A model generated the notes under the pieces. It was not told the DNA's origin and made no database searches. It saw only the letters and a list, made by a program, of their open reading frames with translations. A program made the position numbers and the translations under genes. Of a stretch of DNA of 61,175 nt, positions 15,255 through 38,338 are shown one piece after another (positions within the stretch are counted from its first letter, which is position 1; each line of letters opens with the position of its first letter). The stretch spans positions 1 through 61,175 of the forward strand of contig JAFGNZ010000019.1 in the NCBI GenBank assembly GCA_016926755.1. Direction: 5' to 3'. This DNA comes from Myxococcaceae bacterium. GTDB lineage: Bacteria > Myxococcota > Myxococcia > Myxococcales > Myxococcaceae.

Positions 15255-16378
15255 GCGCAAGCCTGGAAGATCAAGGATGTGTCGAAGCCGCCGAACCCGA
15301 GCGTGAGGCTCAGACCGACCCGCGCGTCGCAGCGGACCGGTGCTCCCACGGGGAGGGGGAGGGGAAAGTCGGGATCGGGCTGCTCCAGGCCGGCAATCGG
15401 AGGGACTTCCTGGCGTTGGAGAGCCATCACCACGCTCATGGCCTCCAGCGCCCCGGTGGCTCCCAGGCTGTGGCCGAAAGCGCACTTGGTGGCGAAGACA
15501 ACGGGCCGTGGGCCTTGGGAGAACAGGGCGCGAAAGGCGTCCTTCTCCGCCTTGTCATTCGCCTGGGTCGCCGAGCCATGGGCGTTGATGAGGCCCACCT
15601 CCTCGGCCCTCAGCCCCGCATCCTCCAGCGAGCGCTGTATGGCCAGCCGGGCCCCGCGGGCCGCCATGTCGGGCGTCGTCATGCTCGACGCGTCGTTGGC
15701 CGATCCGACGCCGCGCAGCAGCGCCAGGGGGACGGCGCCTCGACGCCGGGCGCGCGCCTCTGACTCCAGCACCAGCACTCCAGCCCCCTCGCCGAGCAGC
15801 ATTCCGTCATGGCGGACATCGAAGGGCCGAGGCCTGGTGGGTGACATCGTCGACAAGGCCGAGTGCGCCAGGCGCTTGCTGAGCGTGAGCACGTCCGCGC
15901 CTCCGCAGATGCAGTACTCCACCACGCCGGCGCGGATCAGCTCGGCACCCACCAGGATGGCGTCCGAGCCCGACGAGCACGCCGTGGACAGGGAGATGCA
16001 GCGGTCCACCTCCACCGCCCGCGCCACATCCTCTGCCCAGGCGCCAAGCGCGCTCTCCCGTTCGCGCGCGTCGTCGAGAAAAGCCCCCAGGCTCGTCCCC
16101 AGCACCAGGAGCGCTCCGTTGGGCGTCAGGCGCGCGTGGCCGAGCGCCCGGCGGACCGTCTCCGCGGTCATGCTCCGCAGGCGCGTGGCGGCGTCATCCC
16201 CGAGGGGCTCCACCACGGCAGCGAGCAGGTTGCGCAGGCGATGGGGGGACGGCACCTCCACGAATCCGGTCTCGCCTGCCAGCAACCGCTCCCACACCGC
16301 GCCCAGATCACGCCCCAGGGCCGTGGTCCACGCCATGCCCACCACGGCCACCGGAGCTGCTGCTGGCACGGCTACCAT
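15251..16378 (-). CDS. Beta-ketoacyl-ACP synthase (FabF-like)
   Basis: The 375-aa protein is a discrete ketosynthase with a complete Cys-His-His set: the nucleophile in STACSSGSDA, the first His in NAHGSATQAND, and the second in GHSLGATGA. It is about 35 residues shorter than typical FabF. It should extend an acyl thioester by decarboxylative condensation with malonyl-ACP. It lies between the hot-dog protein gene (7-base overlap upstream) and the cysteine-less half ketosynthase, with which it may form a heterodimer. No ketoreductase gene is in the operon, so the beta-keto product may be passed directly to the aminotransferase. That last step is inference. Confidence 0.85.
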   Translation of the reverse strand: MVAVPAAAPVAVVGMAWTTALGRDLGAVWERLLAGETGFVEVPSPHRLRNLLAAVVEPLGDDAATRLRSMTAETVRRALGHARLTPNGALLVLGTSLGAFLDDARERESALGAWAEDVARAVEVDRCISLSTACSSGSDAILVGAELIRAGVVEYCICGGADVLTLSKRLAHSALSTMSPTRPRPFDVRHDGMLLGEGAGVLVLESEARARRRGAVPLALLRGVGSANDASSMTTPDMAARGARLAIQRSLEDAGLRAEEVGLINAHGSATQANDKAEKDAFRALFSQGPRPVVFATKCAFGHSLGATGALEAMSVVMALQRQEVPPIAGLEQPDPDFPLPLPVGAPVRCDARVGLSLTLGFGGFDTSLIFQACA

Positions 16379-16896
16379 AGCGGAGAACCTACGTCCGCCA
16401 CCCGAGCACGAGCCAGGTTGATGCGACAGGCCGCGACCCGCGTGCTCCCCACCCGGGCTTGTGCAGAGAAGGAGAAGAGGTTCTGCACGATGCGGTCCAC
16501 TTTCAGCTGCAGCATCACCTGATCTCCGGGGACCACCATCTTCAGGAAGCGCGCCTCGACCGAGCTGACCAGGGTCATCTCATCCTCCTTCAGCGGCGAG
16601 GTGCTCATCTGGAAGAGGATGATGCCCGCCTGGGCGAACGCCTGGATGAGGTGGCTCCCCGGGTAGATGGCCCGCTCGGGGAAATGGCCGGCGATGAAGT
16701 CCAGGTTGCCCGAGACGCACACGAGCGCGTCCAGGAACTCTCCCGGCTCGTGGTCCACGATGCGGTCCAACAGCACCATGGGGTGGCGGTGCCGCAACCA
16801 CTGGCGCAGCGCCGTGAAGCCCAGCGGCTTGGCCTCCCGCCGTGGGAGGTTTATTTGATGGAGGTCAGCAGGCTTTTCAGGGGTCCGGGGATGCAT
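16372..16896 (-). CDS. FabZ-like hot-dog protein with altered active site
   Basis: The 174-aa protein matches FabZ-type (3R)-hydroxyacyl-ACP dehydratases: LRHRHPMVLLDRIVDHEPGE at the N-terminal helix entry and AGHFPERAIYPGSHLIQAFAQ at the active-site helix. The catalytic His of the HFP motif is present, but Gln stands where FabZ has Glu (FabA has Asp) in the PGxxxxE position. It may therefore not dehydrate, or may act on another thioester. I start at ATG 16896 (MHPRTPEKPADL), which overlaps the thioesterase gene by 46 bases; the longer open frame upstream is that gene's shadow. The gene sits in the acyl-building end of the operon. Confidence 0.75.
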   Translation of the reverse strand: MHPRTPEKPADLHQINLPRREAKPLGFTALRQWLRHRHPMVLLDRIVDHEPGEFLDALVCVSGNLDFIAGHFPERAIYPGSHLIQAFAQAGIILFQMSTSPLKEDEMTLVSSVEARFLKMVVPGDQVMLQLKVDRIVQNLFSFSAQARVGSTRVAACRINLARARVADVGSPLW

Positions 16897-17282
16897 TGGG
16901 GTACTCCTTGACCAAGGTTGACGACCGCGAAGTCCAACGCCCCCGAGACCAGCAGAGGGGGCTCTGCTCCTTCTTGCTCCCTGTGGATCTGGACGCTGAG
17001 TCGGAGGCTCGCCGGGCCGACATGCTCGATGCGGGCTGTCATGGCGAGGCGATCCCGAAAGTGGGCGGCGGCCCGGTAGGTGATGCGCAGCTCGCGGACC
17101 CGCAGCTCCAGCCCGGCTTCGTTGAACACGTGGAGTCCCGCGCCGAGGCGATCCAACTCCTCCAGCGCCGCCGTCTCGATCAACGAGGCGTAGCGGGAGA
17201 AGTGGACAATGCCCGAGGCGTCGGTGTCCACGTGCTCCACCCGGTGGCGCACGAGGCTCGAGGCCGCTGCCCCTGCGCTCAT
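16851..17282 (-). CDS. 4-hydroxybenzoyl-CoA thioesterase-like hot-dog thioesterase
   Basis: The 143-aa protein has the YbgC/4HBT signature near its N-terminus, VDTDASGIVHFSRYASLIETA, with the expected Asp followed by the GIVHFSRY helix. Proteins of this family hydrolyse acyl-CoA or acyl-ACP. It starts at ATG 17282, overlapping the aminotransferase stop by four bases. In this operon it could release or edit the acyl chain made on the free-standing ACP. The family call is good; the substrate is unknown. Confidence 0.75.
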   Translation of the reverse strand: MSAGAAASSLVRHRVEHVDTDASGIVHFSRYASLIETAALEELDRLGAGLHVFNEAGLELRVRELRITYRAAAHFRDRLAMTARIEHVGPASLRLSVQIHREQEGAEPPLLVSGALDFAVVNLGQGVPQCIPGPLKSLLTSIK

Positions 17283-18682
17283 CTCCGAGCCTCCGCCTGG
17301 AATGCCTGAGCGCCTCGGCGGATGCGCTCCACCACCTCCCGCAGATCGGCATGGTCCGCGATGAGCGGAGGCGCAATCCGCATGGCTGGGTACGAGTAGC
17401 GCAGCCCGTGGGAGCGCCGCCCCGCGCCCGCCATGAACTCGACGTAGACGCCCGCCTCCAGCAGGTGGCGGCGCAGCTTCGGCAGCCCCTCCGCCGCCTG
17501 CTCGGACAACTCGACGCCATTCATGTAGCCCAGCCCGCGCACCTCCTGGAACAGCTTCGGGAAGGCCTCCACCACCTCGCGCCGCAGCCTGTCACGCAGC
17601 TCCTCGCCCAGGGCCGCCGAGCGCTCCAGGAGCCCCTCTCGCACGATGTACCCGAGTCCCGCGCGGGTGATGGCGCACGTCAGGGGACGCAGATCCGAGG
17701 TGGACACGGCGCCGCTGGGCCTCACCGACAGCTCGCGTCGAGCGATGACCATGGAGGTGGACTGCACCCCCATGCCCAGGCTCTTGCCGATGACGGTGAT
17801 GTCGGTAGGGATGGGGCCCTCCTCGTCGGTCATGGCGAAGAAGCGGCCGCTCTTGGCGAACGTCAGCACCTCGTCCGCGATCAGCAGCGCCTCGTGCTCG
17901 CCGCAGAGGGTGGCCAGCCGGCGCAGATAGCCTCGGGGCGGCACGAGGATGCCCGCGTCCCCTTGAATGGGCTCCACGATCACTGCTGCCAGTTGCGAGC
18001 CTTGCTCGGTGAAGAACCGCTCGATCAGCTCGGGCTCCCCAAATGGCAGGAAGACCACCCGCAGGCTGTTGGCCCCATCGCTGGGGTACTCTGGCAGGCC
18101 TACGCGGTAGTGCCGCCGGTTCAGCAGGCTCACCACCCCGCCTGTCCAGCCGTGCCACGCGCCCTCGAATGCCAGCACCGTTCGCCGGCCCTCCCGGCCC
18201 GCGCGGGGCGCCATGCGGCGCCGGTCGAAGCCATGCTCCAGCGCCAGCCGCAGCGCCAGCTCCATGCCCTCGGAGCCCGAGTTGCGGCCGCTGACGTGGT
18301 ACGCGCTGCCCGGGAACCGGTCCGCCCACAGCCCGTGCGGACCGAACAGCTCCTCCAGCATCCGCGAGCGCTCGAGCGAGCCCACCTCATCGGTGACATA
18401 GCCGCACCGCTCCAACGCCTCGTAGAGCGCCTTCTGGATGTATGGGTGCCCCGCTCCCAGACAAGCGCTTGCGTACCCTCCCGAGACGTCGATCACCTCG
18501 AAGACGCGTCCCGCCTCGGGCCCCTCGAGGGCCGTCATCTTCTGCACCAGCCCGCGTGCCTCCACGCAGGCGAACGGCAGTCGGCCACCGCCGTAGTGGT
18601 CCATCTGCAGCCCCACGCCTTGCCGCAGCAGGGACACTTCCTCCGCCGAGAGTGTCGGACCCATGTCCGTTGCTTCGCTCAT
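17279..18682 (-). CDS. Class III PLP-dependent aminotransferase
   Basis: The 467-aa protein has the class III (ornithine/GSA-type) aminotransferase layout: ISGGYASACLGAGHPYI near the N-terminus, a GRNSGSEGMELALRLA cofactor-phosphate block, the Asp of LIADEVLTF, and the PLP lysine in TVIGKSLGMG around residue 300. It overlaps the ACP gene and the thioesterase gene by four bases each. Such enzymes aminate beta-keto acyl thioesters in lipopeptide pathways such as mycosubtilin and iturin, where the domain is fused to the synthase. Standing next to an ACP and a ketosynthase without a ketoreductase, it is a good candidate to make a beta-aminoacyl starter. Supply of an unusual amino acid is the alternative. 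Confidence 0.85.
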   Translation of the reverse strand: MSEATDMGPTLSAEEVSLLRQGVGLQMDHYGGGRLPFACVEARGLVQKMTALEGPEAGRVFEVIDVSGGYASACLGAGHPYIQKALYEALERCGYVTDEVGSLERSRMLEELFGPHGLWADRFPGSAYHVSGRNSGSEGMELALRLALEHGFDRRRMAPRAGREGRRTVLAFEGAWHGWTGGVVSLLNRRHYRVGLPEYPSDGANSLRVVFLPFGEPELIERFFTEQGSQLAAVIVEPIQGDAGILVPPRGYLRRLATLCGEHEALLIADEVLTFAKSGRFFAMTDEEGPIPTDITVIGKSLGMGVQSTSMVIARRELSVRPSGAVSTSDLRPLTCAITRAGLGYIVREGLLERSAALGEELRDRLRREVVEAFPKLFQEVRGLGYMNGVELSEQAAEGLPKLRRHLLEAGVYVEFMAGAGRRSHGLRYSYPAMRIAPPLIADHADLREVVERIRRGAQAFQAEARR

Positions 18683-18948
18683 CCCACGGCCCTTGCGCCC
18701 GTCTGAAGGCGCGTGATGAGCGACGCCAGGCAGCCAACGGAGCGGAAGTTGTCCGGAGAGAAGTCCTCGTCGGAAATCTGCACGTTGAAGCGCTTCTCAC
18801 ACAACACGCGCAGTTCGAGGAACCCGACGGAGTCCAGCCCGAGCACGGACTGCAGGCCGTCGTCGGGGCCGATCTTGTTCTCGGGCACATCGATGAACAG
18901 CTCGGAGACCAGGATTCTTTTGATGGCTGTGGTGAGTTCTTCGTTCAT
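18679..18948 (-). CDS. Free-standing acyl carrier protein
   Basis: The 89-aa acidic protein carries the phosphopantetheine site in LGLDSVGFLEL (Ser at about residue 39). I start at ATG 18948, which has GAGGT seven bases upstream; the frame is open 15 codons further back without a better start. It overlaps the aminotransferase gene by four bases. It probably holds the growing or aminated acyl chain made by the AMP-ligase, ketosynthase and aminotransferase before transfer to the first NRPS condensation domain. Confidence 0.85.
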   Translation of the reverse strand: MNEELTTAIKRILVSELFIDVPENKIGPDDGLQSVLGLDSVGFLELRVLCEKRFNVQISDEDFSPDNFRSVGCLASLITRLQTGARAVG

Positions 18949-18989
18949 GTTCGCAACCTCGGTGAGACTGCTTGCTGGGTGACCATCCT

Positions 18990-19444
18990 TCAAAGGCTCA
19001 CGCGGGCGACCGTGGCCCTGCTGGCGCGTACCAATTCCTGCGGCCGGATCTGCAAGAGCAGCTCGGGGCGTCCCCCGCCGCCATAGCCCTCGCTGTACTG
19101 GAGTAGCGCCTCGTCGACGATGACGCGCAGGGGCTGGGGGTAGCCCAGCGGCGGCGTCCCTCCAGCGGGATAGCCTGTCGCCTCGAGCACGAGCTGGGCG
19201 CTCGCGAAGGACAGCTGCTTGCAGCCCACGAGCCGGCGGATGGCCTTGAGGTCCACCCGCTTGTCACCAGGCAGGACGGCCACGAGCACCTCTCCCGTGT
19301 CCGCCTTGAGGACGAGCGACTTGAAGATGCTGCCCACCGGGGCGCCGAGCTGTACGGCCGCCGCCTCCGCTGTCTTCATGGGCACGCCGAGATCGATGAT
19401 CCGCGCGTCTATCTGCTCGCGCTCCAGCACGGCCTTCAGATCAT

Positions 19445-19448
<4 letters not shown>
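18990..19448 (-). CDS. YbaK/ProX-like aminoacyl-tRNA deacylase
   Basis: The 152-aa protein matches the YbaK/EbsC editing family, including an N-terminal block GSIFKSLVLKADTGEVLVAVLPGDKRVD and the signature ATGYPAGGTPPLG. Family members hydrolyse mischarged tRNA, mostly tRNA-Pro carrying Cys or Ala. The start is GTG overlapping the NRPS stop (GTGA, four bases), so it is translationally coupled to a synthetase whose last adenylation domain looks Pro-specific. Why a tRNA editing enzyme sits in an NRPS operon is unclear. Self-protection against a proline analogue, or use of the fold on a PCP or acyl thioester, are possibilities. The family call is firm; the role is open. Confidence 0.8.
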
Positions 19449-33446
<13,998 letters not shown>

Positions 33447-33450
<4 letters not shown>

Positions 33451-36400
33451 GGCTTTGAGTTCCTGGGAGGGCCCTGCGGGGAGTCAAGCGTGGAGAGCGT
33501 CCGGCGGTGAGCCTCACGGGAGAGGCGCTGGATGGAGCCCGCCGGTCTGGGCTCGCTCTCGCTGCGGGGAGCGGGGAGGCGCTGTATCAACTCGGCGATC
33601 GTGGGCGCTTCGAAGAGCCACCGCAGCGGCACCTCCGTGCCCAGGATCTCCCGCAGGCGGGACACCATCCGCGTGGCGAGCAGCGAGTGGCCGCCGATCT
33701 CGAAGAAGTTGTCGTTCACCCCCACACGCTCCACCTGGAGGAGCTCGGCCCAGAGGGATGCGAGCATGCTCTCCAGGGGCGTGCGCGGCGCCATGTGGCT
33801 CGACTCCTGCCCAGGCAGTGCCTGGCCGAGGGCCAGCAGCGCCCGGCGATCCACCTTGCCATTGGGCGTGATCGGCAGCGTGTCGAGCTGGATGAAGGCC
33901 GAGGGGACCAGGTGCTCGGGGAGCTTGGCCCGGAGGAAGGCGCGCAGTTCCGCGGGGGAGGGGGAGGGCTGCTCGGAGCGGGCAACCCAGCAGGCGACGA
34001 GCCGGCTCTCCACGGGCCCCAAGCCCTGCACCACCACCGCCACGTCCTGGACGGCCGAGTGTGTGCGCAGGACGGACTCGACCTCTCCAAGCTCCACCCG
34101 GAAGCCGCGGACCTTGACCTGGCCGTCATTTCTCCCCAGGAACTCGAGTGTTCCATCCGGCCGGTAGCGCACGATGTCCCCCGTCCGGTAGAGGCGTGCC
34201 CCGGGCTGTCCGCTGAAGGCATCCGGTACGAAGGAGCTGGCCGTCAGATCTGGACGGTTCGCATAGCCATACGCGAGGCTTGGGCCGCCCAGGTAGAGCT
34301 CTCCGGGCACCCCGATAGGGACGGGTTGCATCCGCGCATCCAGGACGTAGGCGCGGACGTGGGACAGAGAGTTCCCGATGCTCGGGGGCCCCTTGCCCTC
34401 GCGGCAGAGCGCGAGGGTGGACCAGATGCCGGCCTCGGTGGGGCCATAGGCATTGAAGAAGCGCCGCCCTGGCGCCCACCGATCTACGGCCTCGGCGGGG
34501 CAGGCCTCGCCCGCGGCGATGAGCGTCCGCAAGGCGGGCAACGGCTCGGCCCTCATGGAGAGGAGCGCGGAGGGAGGGAGGGTGATATGGGTGATGCTCT
34601 CCTCTCGCAGCAGCCGCAACAACTCGGGGCCCGGCATGAGCGCGCCGGACCGGGCCAGATGGAGCGCCGCCCCACTGCCCAGGGCCATGGTCAACTCGAA
34701 GAGAGAGGCATCGAAGCTTGGCGAGGCGAACTGGAGGATCCGAGCCTGTGGGCCCACCCCAAAGACTTCGGCCTGGGCGCGCTCGACGAACGACAGCGCG
34801 CGATGGGGGACCATGACTCCCTTGGGCGTCCCCGTCGAGCCGGAGGTGTAGATGATGTAGGCCACGTCGTCGGGATCGACGGGAGCTGCGGGGGCAGCGC
34901 TGCTGTGGCTGGCCACGGCTCCCGCCTCGAGGTCCATACACACCAACCGGACGGAGTGAGCGGGGAGCCGTTCCCGCAGCCCGCTATGCGTGACGAGCAG
35001 CCTGGCGCCGCTGTCCTCGAGCATGAACGCCAGCCGCTCCTGGGGGTACTCCGGAGACAGCGGTACGTACACGCCGCCAGCCTTCCAGATGCCCAGCATG
35101 CTCACGATCAGATCGGGCGAGCGCTCCAGGCACACGCCGACGCGCTGGCCCTTGCGTAGGCCGAGCGACAGCAGGTAGTGCGCGAACTGATGGGTCCGTC
35201 CCTCCAGCGCCTCGTAGGAGAGCTGTTCCCCCTCGAAGCGCACGGCGGGGGCACGGGGTTGAGCGGCGGCGCGCTCAGCCAGGAGGGTATGGAGGACGCG
35301 CACGGCGGGGGCGGGGGCCTCGGCCGTTTTCCGCTCGCCCAGCAGTTGCTGACGCTCGGCGTCGGTCAGCAGCGGGAGCCGGGAGAGACGCATCTCCGGG
35401 TTCGCCAGGACCGCCCGGAGCAGGACCTGGAAGTGGCCCACCATCCGCTGGATGCGGCCAGAGTCAAAGAGGTCCGTGTTGTACTCGATGTTGCCGGTCA
35501 GGCCGTTCTTCGCCTCGGCCAACGACAGCGTGAGATCGAACTTCGAGGTGCCGATGTGCTCGGGGACTTCGCCAGAGGGGGAAGTCTGGGCCGCGAGGGC
35601 TCCCGACAGGGAGGGGGACGGTGTGTTCTGCAGGACGAACATCACCTGGAAGAGCGGGTTGTGGCTCAGGCTTCGCTCTGGCTGCAGCTCCTCCACCAGC
35701 CGCTCGAAGGGGAGATCCTGGTGCGCGTAGGCGCCGAGCGTCACCTCGCGCACTCGCCCGATCAGCTCCCGGAAGCTCGGGTCCTGGTCGAGCCGGGTGC
35801 GTAGGACGAGCGTGTTGACGAAGAAGCCGATGAGCCCCTCCAGCTCCGCGCGTGTGCGGTTGGCAATAGGGGTACCGACGAGCAGATCCTCCTGGCCGGT
35901 GTAGCGGTACAGCAGGGCATAGAAGGCCGCGAGCAACACCATGAAGGGAGTCGCTTGCTCGTTGCGGCCGAGCGCACGGATGGCCTCGGCATCCTCCTCA
36001 GGCAGCCAGAACGAGCGGGTGGCGCCACGGAAACTCTGGACAGGAAGCCGCGGGCGGTCCGAGGGGAGCTGCAGCAGGGGAGGGAAGGCCTGCATCTGCT
36101 GCTTCCAATAGGCAATGGAGCGCTGGAGTCCACCCCCCTGCACCCAGTGCCGCTGCCACCAGGCAAAGTCAGCGTACTGGATGGGAAGCTCTGGCAGGGG
36201 CGAGGGCTTCCCAGCCAGAGTGGCCGAGTACAGGCTATCGAGCTCGCGGAAGAAGACATCCAGCGACCAGCCGTCCGAGATGATGTGGTGCATCGTCAAC
36301 AGGAGCGCGAAGTCCGCCTCTCCGAGGCGCAGCAGCACGCTGCGGAACAGGCGATCCCGCGTCAGGTTGAAGGGACGCTGGCCCTCCTCGAAGATGAGCT

Positions 36401-36815
36401 GCTGTGCCTCCCGCACCAGCTCCTCGCCGCGGAGGTGCCGCAGGTCCATCACCTCGAGCCGGAACGGCCCAGGTGGCGCAATCACCTGGACTGGCTTGCC
36501 ATCGAGCAGAGTGAAGGTCGTCCTCAGGCTCTCGTGTCTGCGGACAATCTCCCCAATGCTGTGCCCCAGGGCTCCCACGTCGATGGAGCCCAGGCGCAGC
36601 ATGGCAGGGATGTTGTAGAGGGGACTGCCTGGCGCAAGCTGCTCCAGGAACCAGAGCCGCTCTTGGGCGAAGGAGAGAGGAGGAGGCTCATCACTGCGCG
36701 GCCGCGGACTGATGCGGTCCGGCCGAGCAGCAACCAGCCGGTTGCGCAGACGGCGCTCCAATAGCAGCCGGCGCTCCAGTGAGAGCGCGGCGATGCGCTG
36801 GCGGATGTCTTGCAC
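33447..36815 (-). CDS. NRPS, single module (C-A-PCP)
   Basis: The 1,122-aa protein has one module: a condensation domain with HHIISDG (about 177), an adenylation domain with YTSGSTGTPKG (about 658), and a carrier site IGGHSLL (about 1041). Pocket residues read D-A-F-T-I-A-A-I-W, nearest to aromatic (Phe/Tyr-type) codes but not a clean match. The start is GTG at 36815 with only a weak ribosome site. It is the first synthetase in its operon, so its condensation domain probably takes the starter from the free-standing ACP, though its sequence looks like an ordinary LCL type rather than a typical lipo-initiation type. The short N-terminal helix (LSLERRLLLERRL) resembles that of the two-module Gln/Pro synthetase. 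It overlaps the next NRPS gene by four bases. Confidence 0.92.
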
Positions 36816-36824
36816 TGTGAAGGG

Positions 36825-37199
36825 TTACCGCTGAGAGGCGCCCGAGTAGAAAGGCCACTGGGCAAACATGTGCCTCAGCCAGGGGTTGCCATACCGGGAC
36901 TGTGCGAAGCCCGCTCGCGTCAACCAGACATACGCGCCGCCGAAGGGGGCATGCTCCTTCAGGGCATGCTGCGTGTGGACGACGGCGTCAGCAGGGATCT
37001 CCAGGAAATGAGCGCAGCAGGGATCTAAATACAGTCGCCGGTGCCCCTTCTCGGAAGAGGCTCCCCAGTATCCAAAGAGCAGCACCAGCTCGGGCGGTTC
37101 GGCGGGATCCGTGACGAGCTTCGAGACCAGATGGTCCTCCGGAGACAGACCCTCTTTGACGCCAGCTCCAACAGCCGTCGAACCCTTTTCAGTTGCCAT
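36825..37199 (-). CDS. Small conserved-looking protein of unknown function
   Basis: The 124-aa protein is not one I can name. It starts at ATG 37199 after an AAGGGGGG ribosome-site-like run. The first 35 residues look disordered. The folded part contains ELVLLFGYWGASSEKGHRRLYLDP, an EIPADAVVHTQ block, and FGGAYVWL, a pattern of short beta strands. It has no signal peptide. It ends nine bases before the first NRPS gene, between that gene and the type II thioesterase, and so is co-transcribed with them. A precursor peptide, a binding protein or a pathway-specific accessory factor are all possible. Confidence 0.6.
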   Translation of the reverse strand: MATEKGSTAVGAGVKEGLSPEDHLVSKLVTDPAEPPELVLLFGYWGASSEKGHRRLYLDPCCAHFLEIPADAVVHTQHALKEHAPFGGAYVWLTRAGFAQSRYGNPWLRHMFAQWPFYSGASQR

Positions 37200-37251
37200 G
37201 GCCCCCCCCTTGAATGGTGGACTCTCCAGAGGCCGCAGCAGGTAGCCTAAG

Positions 37252-37267
37252 GAGAGTGGCAACTCTC
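37252..37267. promoter_or_regulatory. Short hairpin between thioesterase and small gene
   Basis: GAGAGT (37252-37257) and ACTCTC (37262-37267) pair over GGCA, with a further G-T pair outside, in the 148-base gap between the type II thioesterase stop and the 124-aa gene. A CATGATCATG palindrome follows at about 37272-37281. These could be transcript-processing or internal-promoter features; I cannot say which. Confidence 0.3.
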
Positions 37268-37347
37268 TATCATGATCATGGCACGGGGGGGTAGACTTTT
37301 CGACGCTCGAACTTTTCATGGCAGGTGCAGTCCGCCGCAAGCTTTCC

Positions 37348-38112
37348 TCAGTGGGCGGAGGCCAGTCCCCAGCGGGCGAGCTCCTCGCGCAGAGCCTGTA
37401 GTACCTGGGGTTGGGCGCTGCGGACGAAGAAGTGACTGCCCGGGAAGCCGCGGCGCCTGAACTCGCCGGTGGTCATCTCGCGCCAGCGTTCGAGCGCCTC
37501 GTTGGAGATATGAAAGTCCCCGGCCCCGCCCCAGGCAGACAACGCACAGCGCACGGGAACCCGGGGCAGCACCGTATCGGCGATGGCTAAGTCCGCACGC
37601 AGCACAGGCAGCATCAACTCCAGGAGCTCGCGTTGGGCGAAGATCTCGGCGGGGGTGCCTTCATAGCTGCGGAGCATCGCGAGGAAGCGCGCATCGTCAA
37701 GCCCGCTAGAATAGAAGAGGCGAGGGATGTGAGGAGCGGGGGAGGCTGCGACCACCATCCCCACGGGGAGGGCCGTACCACGAGCCTGCCAGCGCTGCGC
37801 GAGCGCCATGGCGACACGCGCGCCCATGCTGTGACCGAAGAGGACAAAGGGCTTGTCCAGGAGCGGAGCCAGCGCCGCCTCCAGCGCATCCAGCAAGGCG
37901 GGGAGCTGACGAAGGGGCGGCTCCAGGATGCGCCGCTCGCGGCCCGGGAGTTGAACCGCGGCCAGCTCCACACTTGCCGGGAGCGCCTCGCTCCAACCGC
38001 TGAAGGCCGAGGCGCTTCCCCCTGCGTGAGGAAAGCAGAACACCCGCAGGCTCGCGCGAGGGTTCGGCCGCCGTGCGGGGAACCACGTCTCGAGAGGGCT
38101 GACGGCGCGCAT
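37348..38112 (-). CDS. Type II (editing) thioesterase
   Basis: The 254-aa protein is an alpha/beta hydrolase of the NRPS-associated TEII family. It has the opening VFCFPHAGGSASAFSGWSE, the nucleophile elbow FGHSMGARVA, and a C-terminal GSHFFV block supplying the His. These enzymes clear mis-primed or stalled carrier proteins. I start at ATG 38112 (MRAVSPLETWFPARRPN); the upstream open frame overlaps MbtH and is its shadow. It follows MbtH by 13 bases and shares its operon. Confidence 0.88.
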   Translation of the reverse strand: MRAVSPLETWFPARRPNPRASLRVFCFPHAGGSASAFSGWSEALPASVELAAVQLPGRERRILEPPLRQLPALLDALEAALAPLLDKPFVLFGHSMGARVAMALAQRWQARGTALPVGMVVAASPAPHIPRLFYSSGLDDARFLAMLRSYEGTPAEIFAQRELLELMLPVLRADLAIADTVLPRVPVRCALSAWGGAGDFHISNEALERWREMTTGEFRRRGFPGSHFFVRSAQPQVLQALREELARWGLASAH

Positions 38113-38125
38113 TCGCAGGCCCGGC

Positions 38126-38338
38126 TCAGCGCGGCTGCTCTTCCATCGTCCGGCGCAGGCTGAGCGGACGCATGTCCGTCCACACCTGCTTGATGTAATC
38201 GAGACACTCCGCCTTGGGACCCTGCTTGCCCGCATCCTTCCAACCGGAAGCGTTCTCCCGGTCCGCGGGCCAGATGGAGTACTGCTCCTCATGGTTGACC
38301 ACGACCTTGTAGACAGTCACGTCATCCTGCTCGTGCAT
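38126..38338 (-). CDS. mbtH: MbtH-like protein
   Basis: The 70-aa protein has the full MbtH signature: NHEEQYSIWP, the Gly-Trp of SGWKDAG, ECLDYIKQVWTDMRPLS. MbtH proteins bind adenylation domains and are needed for their solubility and activity. It is the first gene of the long minus-strand operon. The ribosome site AGGAG lies eight bases before its ATG at 38338. Its partners are probably one or more of the seven adenylation domains in this window. Confidence 0.95.
   Translation of the reverse strand: MHEQDDVTVYKVVVNHEEQYSIWPADRENASGWKDAGKQGPKAECLDYIKQVWTDMRPLSLRRTMEEQPR

Noticed and set aside
16897-17520. N-terminal extension of the FabZ-like protein
   Set aside because: The open frame continues upstream of ATG 16896, but that part is an out-of-frame reading of the thioesterase and aminotransferase genes and has no family features.
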